A stretch of DNA of 9,965 nt from an uncultured Woeseiaceae bacterium (GCA_945787435.1 CALZHX010000030.1:1-9965); one strand, 5' to 3'. Shown: positions 1 to 7,453, counted from the first letter of the stretch. The notes: a model not told the origin generated them from the letters alone. Program-made: numbers and translations.

Positions 1-331
1 CGTCAAAGCCCATCACCTCGCCGACAAGAACAGTGTGTTGTGAATCGACGAAGATCAGATTGATTGTGCTGCCGTTGAAAGTCGGATCAAAAGTGATTCT
101 TTGACCAGAAGACGCAGACGCAAGAGCGGAGCGAAGCGTTACCGTTCCGCTGGCAGGTGAAGATTCGTCCAACAGGCTATTGACGACAATTGCTGGTAAC
201 GAGGGGTTTGTTCTCCCGCCACCTCCGCCGTCACCTCCACAGCTGGCAGCGCCTGTCAGCGCTATCAGACACAACAGTGCGATGCCGCCAAAGCGGTACG
301 ATCTATGACCAGCAGACATTTTACTTTTCAT
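1..331 (-). CDS. Secreted lipoprotein, N-terminal part (gene runs off the window)
   Basis: The minus-strand reading frame starts at ATG 331 and stays open to the window edge, giving about 110 residues. A strong ribosome binding site (GGAGG, 6 nt before the ATG) fixes the start; a second ATG lies four codons in. The N-terminus has basic residues, a hydrophobic stretch (about residues 14-29) and a lipobox-like AASC with Cys31, then a Gly/Asp-rich linker (CGGDGGGG). This is typical of outer-membrane or surface lipoproteins. After the linker the protein reads like the start of a secreted beta-helix protein: a segment resembling 'GTVTLRSALASASSGQRITFDP', about residues 61-82, followed by 'STINL'. 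That pattern recalls the N-terminal caps of right-handed beta-helix or polymorphic outer-membrane proteins, but this is a resemblance only. The function is unknown and the C-terminal bulk is outside the window. Confidence 0.72.
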   Translation of the reverse strand, partial: MKSKMSAGHRSYRFGGIALLCLIALTGAASCGGDGGGGGRTNPSLPAIVVNSLLDESSPASGTVTLRSALASASSGQRITFDPTFNGSTINLIFVDSQHTVLVGEVMGFD

Positions 332-606
332 TCCAAACCTCCGGGAGATTCCGAACTGTCCTGGAGCGGCTGCAAGACTAATAATTCTCCTACCCTCCAG
401 AGTTGATCGATATAGCGAAACATACGGACCTAAAGACCTCGAATATTGTCTTGTTGCTGCATTGTTTGGTCCTGATCGGTCAGGTTTGGCGATGGAGAGG
501 GTGGGATTGGCTCGCTCGCTTCGCGAGCTCCCCGGCAACTGGCGCCTCCGGCGCTGCAGCAGCCGAGTCGTTCCTGAACTCGCTGGATGAAACGCAACGG
601 TGGGAA
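332..606. other. Intergenic gap with repeat copy 1; no gene seen
   Basis: This 275-bp stretch separates two minus-strand lipoprotein genes. It holds the structured repeat (495-582), described separately, and the leader with the GGAGG ribosome binding site of the gene ending at 331. Open frames that cross it on the plus strand have no ribosome binding site or recognisable protein, and they run antisense into the lipoprotein gene. No confident promoter could be assigned. Confidence 0.6.
495..582 (-). repeat. Structured dispersed repeat, copy 1, with tRNA-3'-end-like edge
   Basis: Positions 503-534 are identical (32 bp) to 2193-2224. Inside is a perfect hairpin, GCTCGC-TTC-GCGAGC (514-519/523-528). 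Exactly 13 bp further lies a second triloop hairpin, GCGCC-TCC-GGCGC (542-546/550-554). A third possible stem follows, CGAGT/ACTCG (564-568/578-582). The left edge (495-509, GGAGAGGGTGGGATT) equals the minus-strand 3' end of the tRNA-Ser gene at 2333-2347. The element lies downstream of the minus-strand lipoprotein gene ending at 607. It could act as a 3'-end stabiliser or processing signal, or be a non-autonomous mobile repeat. The structure is seen directly; the role is inferred. Confidence 0.75.
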
Positions 607-1011
607 TCAGTCGACTTTATGCAGCGTGAGGAACATCGCCTTATCGAGCGTCGCAAAAAAGTCCTGGTACGATTTCGGGTCTTCGATGGGATCTTCGTTG
701 AATCGCGCGTTGGCACGAACTGCGAGCCTGCCGCTGTCGCGCTCCCGCACCGTAACCGTTATTCTGATCTCATATTTCTGCAGCTTGGTGGCGGATATCG
801 TCGCCAAATCGAAGTCTGCCTTGTCGATGACGAAACCCAGGTCCTGCAAGGTCGCGACAATCGAACGTAAAACACCACGCCTATCCATAGTCTCGTATTC
901 GCGGGTCTGCATCTGCCGCAGCTCGACTTGACTACCACCGGCCGTGATAGCCGCGGTCGATGCCGCGCAGCCGGTTAATACAAACAGGGTCAACACAAGG
1001 AGGACGCGCAC
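607..1011 (-). CDS. Small lipoprotein of unknown function (paralogue of the upstream neighbour)
   Basis: This 134-residue protein has a very short signal peptide and a clean lipobox, VLTGC, with Cys15 as the lipid-modified residue, so it should be a membrane-anchored periplasmic lipoprotein. The start is GTG at 1011, only 2 bp after the stop of the upstream gene, which implies translational coupling. An AGAGGG-like ribosome binding site lies in the end of that gene. The mature part resembles the neighbour at both ends: 'REYETMDRRGVLRSIVATLQ' continuing 'DLGFVID', then 'TISATK', and a C-terminal YQDFFATLDKAMFL compared with YQTFFDRLSKSVFL. It lacks the neighbour's central insertion of roughly 30 residues. 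I do not recognise a named family. The structured repeat lies just downstream and may shape its transcript end. Confidence 0.82.
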   Translation of the reverse strand: MRVLLVLTLFVLTGCAASTAAITAGGSQVELRQMQTREYETMDRRGVLRSIVATLQDLGFVIDKADFDLATISATKLQKYEIRITVTVRERDSGRLAVRANARFNEDPIEDPKSYQDFFATLDKAMFLTLHKVD

Positions 1012-1013
1012 GA

Positions 1014-1583
1014 TCAGACGCCCTCTTTCTCTAAGAACACCGATTTCGACAACCTGTCGAAAAAAGTTTGATACACCGCGGCATCGCTGATTGTTTCCTG
1101 CTCATATACCGTGCCGTTTTTTGCCCAAACGATACGCTGCATTGTCAGGCGAACTCGATAGACCCCATCTTGTTTGAGATCCGGCAGGACCACCAGCGTC
1201 ATCTCGATGTCCTGTACGTCTTTCGAAGATTTGTATGAGTCATTTTCGCACCCGAGAAAAAGAGTCAACACGCAATCCGCGACATCCAGCGCAATCTTTC
1301 CGGCGACCTCCGCCGAATTGCTGGCATCGGCACGCTTGGATGCCGACAAGACACCCAGTTCCTTCTCGACCTCGTCAATCGCATAGCCCAGGTCCTGCAG
1401 GACAGCGGAAGAGGCGGCGAGTATTTGGACTTCAGTCACGTCCTCATAAGTGCGCACCTGGATTTCCCGCATCTCCAACGCGCTCTCCGACAAACGAAAC
1501 GCGTCTTCCGGGAACGTCGCACAGCCGGCCGACATCAGCGCAAATACGGCGGCTGAATAGGCGCAACCTTGCGATCTCGGCAT
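1014..1583 (-). CDS. Lipoprotein of unknown function, paralogue of the downstream gene
   Basis: The proposed start is ATG 1583, giving 189 residues. An upstream ATG at 1661 would overlap the preceding gene by 50 bp and bury the signal peptide behind 26 charged residues, so it was not used. From 1583 the N-terminus reads as a signal peptide ending in MSAGC (Cys21), a plausible lipobox. The mature protein contains 'VRTYEDVTEVQILAASSAVL' followed by QDLGYAID and LSASK, the same block as in the smaller downstream lipoprotein. A central insert has two Cys residues (VADCVLTLFLGCEND), and a beta-rich tail ends in YQTFFDRLSKSVFLEKEG. The two paralogues and the BamE-like gene appear to form one transcript. 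The role is unknown; an envelope-associated complex is a reasonable guess only. Confidence 0.8.
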   Translation of the reverse strand: MPRSQGCAYSAAVFALMSAGCATFPEDAFRLSESALEMREIQVRTYEDVTEVQILAASSAVLQDLGYAIDEVEKELGVLSASKRADASNSAEVAGKIALDVADCVLTLFLGCENDSYKSSKDVQDIEMTLVVLPDLKQDGVYRVRLTMQRIVWAKNGTVYEQETISDAAVYQTFFDRLSKSVFLEKEGV

Positions 1584-1611
1584 TCCGCGCGCGCCACTTC
1601 GATACGCCTTC

Positions 1612-2025
1612 TCAGAAGCGCGACGTGTGGTAAGCGAAATCACGAACCAGACCATCCTCATCGAACTTGATAATCACGGTCAGAGTTCTTTGGCTGGTCG
1701 CACCGGAGGACTGACTACCGGATACTCCTGCACCGCCGACCACATCAGAACCACCGCCAATCGCGAGGATTCCTGCCTTCGCGTCCGCCCGCACATACTG
1801 GGTCGAGATCTTGTCGTAAATCCAGACCTCGTTGCGATCTTCGTCAGTCGACACAATGTTCGGCGAGCCGAGAATTTCGGCTACCTGCCCTCCGGCCATG
1901 CCAATGCGAATTTCCTTCTGCACCGCGCCAACGGTTATTTGCTCGTCGGCCTGAGGATTGTAGTGTTGGGCGCCCGTGCAGCCGGTCAGGCCCATAATCG
2001 CGACTATTAGTATGATTCGATACAT
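1612..2025 (-). CDS. BamE/SmpA/OmlA-like lipoprotein
   Basis: This 137-residue protein starts at ATG 2025 behind an AGGGG ribosome binding site (8 nt spacing). It has a signal peptide and lipobox GLTGC (Cys16). Residues of about 32-72 match the SmpA/OmlA pattern: an 'IRIGMAGGQVAEILGSPNIV' segment followed by 'EVWIYDK', i.e. a G-M-x3-V-x2-LGxP turn and then a Trp/Tyr strand. A Gly/Ser-rich stretch (about 84-110) interrupts the domain before a final strand with FDEDGLVRDF, which corresponds to the 'F-d-x-g-x-v' end of BamE-like domains. The glycine-rich insert and the neighbours argue against this being the housekeeping BamE of the outer-membrane assembly complex. It is more likely one of the many BamE-like accessory lipoproteins. 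It is the first gene of the three-gene lipoprotein set. Confidence 0.82.
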   Translation of the reverse strand: MYRIILIVAIMGLTGCTGAQHYNPQADEQITVGAVQKEIRIGMAGGQVAEILGSPNIVSTDEDRNEVWIYDKISTQYVRADAKAGILAIGGGSDVVGGAGVSGSQSSGATSQRTLTVIIKFDEDGLVRDFAYHTSRF

Positions 2026-2192
2026 TTTTCAGCCCCTTCGATAAGACCTACTATCAATTCTGAACGCCGACAGTGGGCCTTGCTATTGCAGAAAGTACTT
2101 CACGCCAGGTTCGCCCAACATATCGCGCGCAAAATCGCATGCTCAATAGTAACAGTTTGAACCACCGAAGCTGAAGCGGGGCTGAACGGACA

Positions 2193-2267
2193 GGGATTGG
2201 CTCGCTCGCTTCGCGAGCTCCCCGCCAACATGCAGCTGCGCTGCTGCGTTGGTCGAACAGGGTTCGA
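2193..2267 (-). repeat. Structured dispersed repeat, copy 2, downstream of tRNA-Ser
   Basis: Positions 2193-2224 are identical to 503-534, including the triloop hairpin GCTCGC-TTC-GCGAGC (2204-2209/2213-2218). At the same distance as in copy 1 a second triloop hairpin follows, but with a different stem: GCAGC-TGC-GCTGC (2232-2236/2240-2244). It is enclosed by CCAAC/GTTGG (2225-2229/2248-2252). A further pair, TCGAA/TTCGA (2253-2257/2263-2267), follows. The stem sequence changes on both sides while pairing is kept, which points to selection on, or copying of, a folded RNA or DNA. The copy sits beyond the tRNA terminator, on the same strand sense relative to its upstream gene as copy 1. Confidence 0.75.
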
Positions 2268-2290
2268 AGTCCTCAACCACATTCGGCGAG

Positions 2291-2325
2291 AAAAACAAAC
2301 GGCCCCATGAACGGGCCTTTGATTT
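2291..2325 (-). terminator. Rho-independent terminator of tRNA-Ser (may work in both directions)
   Basis: A GGCCC/GGGCC stem (2301-2305/2313-2317) with a 7-nt loop follows the minus-strand tRNA 3' end within about 12 bp. On the minus strand the stem is followed by GTTTGTTTTT. On the plus strand it is followed by TTTGATTTTT, so it could stop transcription from either side. Confidence 0.7.
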
Positions 2326-2326
2326 T

Positions 2327-2418
<92 letters not shown>

Positions 2419-2433
2419 GGGCGCGGGGCGTGG

Positions 2434-2463
2434 ATTGTACGCAATGCGGGGAATCCTTGCCAG
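2434..2463 (-). promoter_or_regulatory. Probable sigma-70 promoter of tRNA-Ser
   Basis: On the minus strand a TACAAT -10 box (2439-2434) lies 18 bp after CTGGCA (2463-2458), a 4/6 match to the -35 consensus. Between the -10 box and the tRNA is a very GC-rich discriminator and leader, as seen at stable-RNA promoters under stringent control. The region is shared with the divergent mltF leader, where TAAAAT at 2487-2492 is a possible -10 box without a good -35. Confidence 0.5.
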
Positions 2464-2526
2464 AAGCCGCAACCAACTCTTTCGGGTAAAATCAGTACTT
2501 AGAAAGTAGAGAGACCGGAGAAGTCT

Positions 2527-3948
2527 TTGCGCCTAGCCCTCTACATTGCCCTGGCCGCGTTGCTTGGGACCTGTTCCACAGCGCCCTCCCTGCTCGACCA
2601 GATCCTCGAGGTCGGTCAGCTTCGTGTCGTTACGCGTGACAGCCCAACCGCGTTTGTAGACGGTCCGGAAGGGCCATCCGGTCCCGAGTACGACCTGGTT
2701 CAGGCGTTTGCCGAAGACCTCGGCGTCGCGCTCGTTATCGAAACCGTGCAGAGCGTATCCGAAGTACTGCCCCACCTGATCGAGGGCAAGGCTCATATGG
2801 CAGCTGCAGGCCTGTCAATTACCGACTCTCGTCGCGAGTATGTGGATTTCGGTCATCCCTATGAGTTGGTCGATATGCACTTGATTTACAAACTCGGCAC
2901 AGGCAAGCCGCGTTCGATCGATGATGTCCTGGGGCGCTCTATTGAAGTCGTTGCCGGAACCAGCCACGCAGACATGCTCACGTCGCTGCAGAAAATGTAC
3001 CCGGACCTGGTCTGGACCGAGAATGCAGACGTCGAAGTTGCCAACCTTTTGGCCAAAGTTGCCGCGGCAGAGGTCGACTTCACTATCGCCGACAGCACGG
3101 AATTCAATATCCAGAGACATTTTTATCCGGATTTGCGCGTTGCACTCGACCTCGAAATAGGAGATCCGCTTGCCTGGGCGTTTCCGAAAGATGCTGCCGA
3201 AGCCCTGTTAAGTCGCGCCGATGACTTCCTTATCGATTTCGACAGGTCGGGGAACCTCGCACAGGTCAAAGACCGCTATTACGGCCATACCGACAAGTTC
3301 GACTATGTCGGTACGCGCAACTTCATTCGCCACTACGAGAGCCGCTTGCCACGATACCGCGCCATGTTTGAAGAGGCCGCCGCCGAATGGGCCCTCGACT
3401 GGCGCCTGCTGGCCGCTATTGCTTACCAGGAATCGCACTGGCGTTCCGGCGCTGTCTCACCGACAGGCGTACGCGGCATCATGATGCTCACCGAGGATAC
3501 GGCTGACTATCTCGGCATCGATGACCGCGTCGATCCGCGCAACAGCATCTTCGGCGGCGCCCAATATTACGCGCGACAAACAGAGCGCGTCGCTGATACC
3601 GTTGACGAACCCGATCGGACCTGGATGGCGCTCGCCGCGTACAACGTCGGCTTCAATCACATCAAAGATGTGCGGCAAATCGTCGAATGGCAGGGCGGCA
3701 ATCCCGATACCTGGGTCGATATCAGTGAAGCATTACCGTTACTGTCGCAGCGAGAATGGTACAGCCGTGTACCTTTCGGCTATGCCCGGGGCTGGGAACC
3801 CGTGTTGTACGTCAACAATATCCGTGCCTATTACAACATCCTGCAATGGATAACGACGAATGAAGAGGCGGAGATGCGGGAATTCGACCTGCCCGATGAC
3901 ATTGCCGAGCCTGCTACAGAAGAGCCTGCTGAAGTCGAGCGAACCTAA
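2527..3948 (+). CDS. mltF: Membrane-bound lytic murein transglycosylase F
   Basis: MltF cleaves the MurNAc-GlcNAc bond of peptidoglycan to give 1,6-anhydromuropeptides. It acts at the cell envelope in wall remodelling and recycling. The 473-residue protein (family about 460-520) starts at TTG 2527 behind GGAG with 6-nt spacing. It has a hydrophobic signal peptide with a lipobox-like LGTC (Cys16); Thr at -1 is unusual. A periplasmic solute-binding type 3 domain covers about residues 30-255 ('LRVVTRDSP', 'GPEYDLVQAFAEDLG', 'AAAGLSITDSRR'). The lysozyme-like SLT domain covers about 270-440, with the catalytic Glu302 in AYQESHW, then SPTGVRGIMMLTEDTA and the AAYNVG motif. The tail is acidic and low complexity. 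The gene stands alone, divergent from tRNA-Ser and convergent with kynA, with stop codons only 6 bp apart. Confidence 0.95.
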   Translation: MRLALYIALAALLGTCSTAPSLLDQILEVGQLRVVTRDSPTAFVDGPEGPSGPEYDLVQAFAEDLGVALVIETVQSVSEVLPHLIEGKAHMAAAGLSITDSRREYVDFGHPYELVDMHLIYKLGTGKPRSIDDVLGRSIEVVAGTSHADMLTSLQKMYPDLVWTENADVEVANLLAKVAAAEVDFTIADSTEFNIQRHFYPDLRVALDLEIGDPLAWAFPKDAAEALLSRADDFLIDFDRSGNLAQVKDRYYGHTDKFDYVGTRNFIRHYESRLPRYRAMFEEAAAEWALDWRLLAAIAYQESHWRSGAVSPTGVRGIMMLTEDTADYLGIDDRVDPRNSIFGGAQYYARQTERVADTVDEPDRTWMALAAYNVGFNHIKDVRQIVEWQGGNPDTWVDISEALPLLSQREWYSRVPFGYARGWEPVLYVNNIRAYYNILQWITTNEEAEMREFDLPDDIAEPATEEPAEVERT

Positions 3949-3954
3949 AGCCTG

Positions 3955-4800
3955 TCAAAGATCCGTTCGGATCGAGAACAGTTCCGGGAAGAAACTCGTC
4001 TCCAGGGCTTTCTTCAGAAACGGCACACCCGATGAACCACCGGTACCCTTGCGATTGCCAATGATCCGCTGCACCGTGAGCATGTGTTTGAAGCGCCAGC
4101 TCTGAAACGCATCTTCGATGTCCACAAGCTTCTCACCGAGCTCATACAGCTCAAAGTGATTGTCCGCGTTACGATAGATTTCGAGCCAAGCGTTTTGCAC
4201 GGACTGGTTCGGCTCGTACGGTTGGCTGAAGTCCCGTTGCAGTTTTTCAGCATCGATGTCAAAACCGGCGTCGGCCAGTTTCGCGATGACAACGTCATAC
4301 AGGCTCGGCGCAGTGAGAACCGCTGACAATTCGTCGTACACAGTGTCATCGTGTCGGTGCACTTCAACCAACCCTGCATTCTTGTTACCGAGCAGGAACT
4401 CCAGTTTTCGGTAGGCGTACGACTGGAACCCTGATGCCGGCCCGAGCATCTCGCGGAACGTCAGGTAGTCGACCGGCGTCATCGTGGACAATATATTCCA
4501 CGAGTTGACGAGCTGGTTGAATATCAGCTTGACGCGTGCGATGACCTTGAATGCATGCCGGTAGTCGTCTTCTTCCACGTGGCCAATCGCCGCCTCAACC
4601 TCATGTCCCGCGAGCTTGAGCCACAGTTCGCTGGCCTGGTGGATGATGATGAACAGCATCTCGTCGTGCTGCGTCGATAGCCGGTTCTGCGCGTTCAGGA
4701 TCGTATCGAGACTAAGGTACTCGCCGTAAGTCAGGCGATCCTTGAGATCGGTATGGATACCCGACTCGAGCTCGCGGAAGTTCTTCTGCTTCTCACTCAT
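3955..4800 (-). CDS. kynA: Tryptophan 2,3-dioxygenase
   Basis: This cytosolic haem enzyme opens the indole ring of L-tryptophan with O2 to give N-formylkynurenine, the first step of the kynurenine pathway. The 281-residue protein matches bacterial TDO in length. Visible motifs are QHDEMLFIIIHQASELWLKL with the distal His45, the substrate-carboxylate Arg116 in FREMLGPASGFQS, the haem-ligand His239 in WRFKHM, and the substrate-binding loop KGTGGSSG (251-258). Its ATG overlaps the kmo stop as ATGA, indicating translational coupling. It is the last gene of the operon, although its reaction is the first in the pathway. No separate kynurenine formamidase is present in the window, so deformylation must be encoded elsewhere or occur otherwise. 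Confidence is high from the motifs. Confidence 0.97.
   Translation of the reverse strand: MSEKQKNFRELESGIHTDLKDRLTYGEYLSLDTILNAQNRLSTQHDEMLFIIIHQASELWLKLAGHEVEAAIGHVEEDDYRHAFKVIARVKLIFNQLVNSWNILSTMTPVDYLTFREMLGPASGFQSYAYRKLEFLLGNKNAGLVEVHRHDDTVYDELSAVLTAPSLYDVVIAKLADAGFDIDAEKLQRDFSQPYEPNQSVQNAWLEIYRNADNHFELYELGEKLVDIEDAFQSWRFKHMLTVQRIIGNRKGTGGSSGVPFLKKALETSFFPELFSIRTDL
3958..3975 (-). terminator. Possible weak terminator hairpin at the end of kynA
   Basis: The inverted repeat GATCCG-TT-CGGATC (3960-3973) lies over the last codons of kynA and is followed on the minus strand by only three T residues. It could help end the kyn operon transcript between the convergent genes. The tight loop and short T-tract make this a weak call. 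Confidence 0.3.
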
Positions 4801-6161
4801 AATTCTGTTCCAAAGCCGTTGACGACAAGCGCATACATCTCATCCATTATCTTTTGCTCTTGCCAGTCGTTCTCGATGCCCGGCATGCGCATGATTCTCT
4901 CCATGATTGCATTCTGTGTTTCACCGAGTGACAGGGCCTTCGCATAGGGCACTTCGGGCGAAAACGTGACCATTGAATACAACGGAGTCCACAGATCAGG
5001 ATGGGCTTCGTGGAACTTTGCTTCGATCTTTTTGCGCAGCTGAAACATGGCGTCACCCGACAAGTCGCTCATCTCCACGAAGTTACGTTTCGACAATTCG
5101 GCGATGGCATCTGCGTTTGGCTTGCGCCGGTTCTCGTAGGCCGGAAATATACTGCCCCAGTTATGATCGTTCTCATCGATTAGCGCATTCAGCTCTGCGC
5201 AGTCCTCGAAGCCGCAGTTCATGCCCTGCCCGTAGAACGGCACGATTGCGTGTGCCGCGTCGCCGATGAGACCAACCTTGTTGTTGAACGACCAGGGAAA
5301 CACGTGCACGAGAAATAACGGCGCGGGCTCACGCGCCATAAATGTGTCAACCGGGCTCTCGAGAAGATCAGTCGCGTCCGGAAACTCGGATTTGAAAAAG
5401 TGCGCGACATTCTTGCGGTCGATCAGTGACTCGAATGATGGCTCGCCCGAGTGGTTGAGAAACAACGTGCAGGTGAACGTGCCATCGGGATTGGGCAACG
5501 CGATCAACATGAATTGCTTGCGCGGCCAAATGTGCAACGCGTTTTTCTCAAGTTGATGAGATCCGTCCGCATTGGCAGGGATATTCAGCTCTATATAGCA
5601 CTGCGGCATATAGCTTTGGCTGTAGCTGAATCGCGGCAAGTCGTGGGCGAGGCGCCGCACCTTCGATTTCGCCCCATCAGCACCGAACAGGAAATCGCTC
5701 TTTATGACCACTTCGGTATCGCCAGCTACCTGGAATGTCGCCGCAGCGGTTTCGAAATCGACGTCGACCAGTTTGTGTTCGAAAAACGTTTGCACTCCGG
5801 GCTCTGCCTCGGCGAGATCCAGCAGGTGCTCATTGATCCGGCCACGCGATACGGACCAAATCGCCTGGTCTTCCTTGCCATACGGCTGGTAAGTGAGGCT
5901 TCCGTCCTTGCCGTGAATGGCCCGCCGGAACATCGGGATAGACTCGTCTTTCACGACCGGGCTAACGCCTATCCTGTCGAGCGAATGCCAGCCGCGATCG
6001 GACAGAGCGATGTTAATTGACCTGCCCTGGTAAATGTTCGTTTGACGTGAATCCGGCCGACCCTCGAACAGGTCGACCTGGTAGCCGTGCCGGGCCAGCA
6101 CGATGGCAAGCAACGAGCCCACTGGACCACCGCCTGCAATCGAAAATTCCTTTGCGCTCAT
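4797..6161 (-). CDS. kmo: Kynurenine 3-monooxygenase
   Basis: This FAD- and NADPH-dependent hydroxylase converts L-kynurenine to 3-hydroxykynurenine. The chosen start, ATG 6161, gives 454 residues. Three start codons run in tandem (GTG 6167, ATG 6164, ATG 6161); the GGGGAG ribosome binding site in the end of kynU has workable spacing (5 nt) only for the last. Visible motifs are the FAD Rossmann fingerprint IAGGGPVG (about 8-15), QGRSINIALSDRG near residue 45, the KMO-type substrate region with Arg80 (RAIHGKDGS) and Tyr94 (QPYG), the FGADGAKSKVR motif (about 159-169), and the second FAD motif GDAAHAIVPFYGQGMNCGFEDC (about 300-321). No C-terminal membrane anchor is evident, as is usual in bacteria. 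The end overlaps kynA by 4 bp. Confidence 0.97.
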   Translation of the reverse strand: MSAKEFSIAGGGPVGSLLAIVLARHGYQVDLFEGRPDSRQTNIYQGRSINIALSDRGWHSLDRIGVSPVVKDESIPMFRRAIHGKDGSLTYQPYGKEDQAIWSVSRGRINEHLLDLAEAEPGVQTFFEHKLVDVDFETAAATFQVAGDTEVVIKSDFLFGADGAKSKVRRLAHDLPRFSYSQSYMPQCYIELNIPANADGSHQLEKNALHIWPRKQFMLIALPNPDGTFTCTLFLNHSGEPSFESLIDRKNVAHFFKSEFPDATDLLESPVDTFMAREPAPLFLVHVFPWSFNNKVGLIGDAAHAIVPFYGQGMNCGFEDCAELNALIDENDHNWGSIFPAYENRRKPNADAIAELSKRNFVEMSDLSGDAMFQLRKKIEAKFHEAHPDLWTPLYSMVTFSPEVPYAKALSLGETQNAIMERIMRMPGIENDWQEQKIMDEMYALVVNGFGTEL

Positions 6162-6163
6162 CA

Positions 6164-7453
6164 TCACTCCCCGGGTGCGCCAGCAAGTGCTTGCCGCAGC
6201 ACCTCGCCGCAGTTGTAGACATCCTCGAACGAGTTGTAAAGCGGCACGGGCGCTACGCGAATTATGCAGGGTTCCCGGAAGTCGGCAATCACGCCGGCCG
6301 CTGTCATCTTGTCGAAGAACTCCCGGTCGTGCCCTGTGAAGTTCAGAGACAGCTGACTTCCGCGCTCGCGAGGTGTCGACGATGTAATAATACTGATACC
6401 GGCATCGGGAAATTCGGTTGCCAGTTCGTTAATAATAAATTCGAGATAACCGGTCAGCTTCTCGCTCTTTCGACGCAGCGCCGGTATGCCGGCTTCAGTA
6501 AAGATTTCCAGCGATGATTTCATCACTGCCATCCCGAATATCGGCGCATTGCTGAGCTGCCATCCTTCCGCGCCGGGCATCGGCTTGAACCCACTCTCCA
6601 TCTTGAAACGAGTGTTCTTGTCATGGCCCCACCAGCCGCCGAAACGCGGCAGGTCGTAATTTTCTCCGTGCTTCTCATGCACGAAGATTGCACCAACATT
6701 GCCGGGGCCGGAATTGAGGTATTTGTAAGAGCACCAGGCGGCAAAGTCGATATCCCAGTCGTGCAGCGAAAGCGGCACGTTGCCTGCCGCGTGCGCGAGA
6801 TCAAACCCCGCAATGGCGCCGGCTGCGTGGGCCGCTGCGGTGATTTTCGGCATGTCAAACAATTGGCCGGTCAGGTAATTGACGCCACCGAAAAAAACCA
6901 GTGCCAACTCGCTAGCATGCTCATCAATCGCGGCAAGGATGTCCTCTTCCCGGATGACGCCCTCCCCGTCGCGTGGGCTGATCTCGATAATGGCATCGTC
7001 AGGATCGTGGCCATGAAACCTCGTCTGCGTCTCGAGCAGGTAACGGTCCGACGGAAACATCCGTCCCTCGCTGATGATTTTGTACCTGGAATCGCCTGGT
7101 CGGTAAAACGAAACGAACAAGAGGTGCAGGTTGGTCGTCAGTGAATTCATGCAGACGACTTCCGACGGTTTCGCACCCACAATGCCGGCCATCGGTTCGC
7201 TTAGAAGCTCGTGATAGCTGTACCAGGGATTGCGGCCCTCGAAGTGACCTTCAACGCCGAACCGCGCCCAGTCTTCGAGCTCGATCTCGATGGCTTCCCG
7301 GGCGGTTCTCGGCTGCAATCCGAGTGAATGACCTGTGAGATAGACCGAGTGGGCACGGCCAAAATCGGGGAAATGAAATTTGTCCCGGTAACTGCCAAGC
7401 GGATCGAGTTCGTCCTGCCGCAGGGCGAACTCACGTGATGCGACGTAATTCAC
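6164..7453 (-). CDS. kynU: Kynureninase
   Basis: This PLP-dependent hydrolase (aminotransferase fold type I) cleaves 3-hydroxykynurenine, or kynurenine, to 3-hydroxyanthranilate, or anthranilate, plus L-alanine. It has 429 residues. The PLP lysine is Lys244 in CSYKYLNSGPGNVGAIF, with Tyr243 next to it as in known kynureninases. FDLAHAAGN holds the cofactor-contacting Asp218 and His221. The N-terminal GHSLGLQPR and the FGGWWGHDKNTRFKM segment (about 271-285) are characteristic. The start is GTG 7453, overlapping the stop of the dioxygenase gene as GTGA; no upstream ATG exists and the next in-frame ATG would delete the conserved N-terminus. With kmo downstream and the 3-hydroxyanthranilate dioxygenase upstream, 3-hydroxykynurenine is the expected substrate. 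Confidence 0.97.
   Translation of the reverse strand: MNYVASREFALRQDELDPLGSYRDKFHFPDFGRAHSVYLTGHSLGLQPRTAREAIEIELEDWARFGVEGHFEGRNPWYSYHELLSEPMAGIVGAKPSEVVCMNSLTTNLHLLFVSFYRPGDSRYKIISEGRMFPSDRYLLETQTRFHGHDPDDAIIEISPRDGEGVIREEDILAAIDEHASELALVFFGGVNYLTGQLFDMPKITAAAHAAGAIAGFDLAHAAGNVPLSLHDWDIDFAAWCSYKYLNSGPGNVGAIFVHEKHGENYDLPRFGGWWGHDKNTRFKMESGFKPMPGAEGWQLSNAPIFGMAVMKSSLEIFTEAGIPALRRKSEKLTGYLEFIINELATEFPDAGISIITSSTPRERGSQLSLNFTGHDREFFDKMTAAGVIADFREPCIIRVAPVPLYNSFEDVYNCGEVLRQALAGAPGE

Noticed and set aside
403..870. Plus-strand 155-codon open frame
   Set aside because: It crosses repeat copy 1 and runs antisense through the lipoprotein gene at 607-1011, with no ribosome binding site and no recognisable protein features.
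1584..1661. Upstream ATG start (1661) for the middle lipoprotein gene
   Set aside because: It would overlap the BamE-like gene by 50 bp and place 26 charged residues before a clear signal peptide with lipobox; ATG 1583 fits better.
503..2224. The two repeat copies as ends of an insertion sequence or composite transposon
   Set aside because: They are in direct orientation, enclose only ordinary lipoprotein genes, and no transposase or target duplication is visible.
4084..6020. Long plus-strand open frames opposite kynA and kmo
   Set aside because: They are antisense to genes with intact motifs, have no ribosome binding sites, and their products show no domain pattern.
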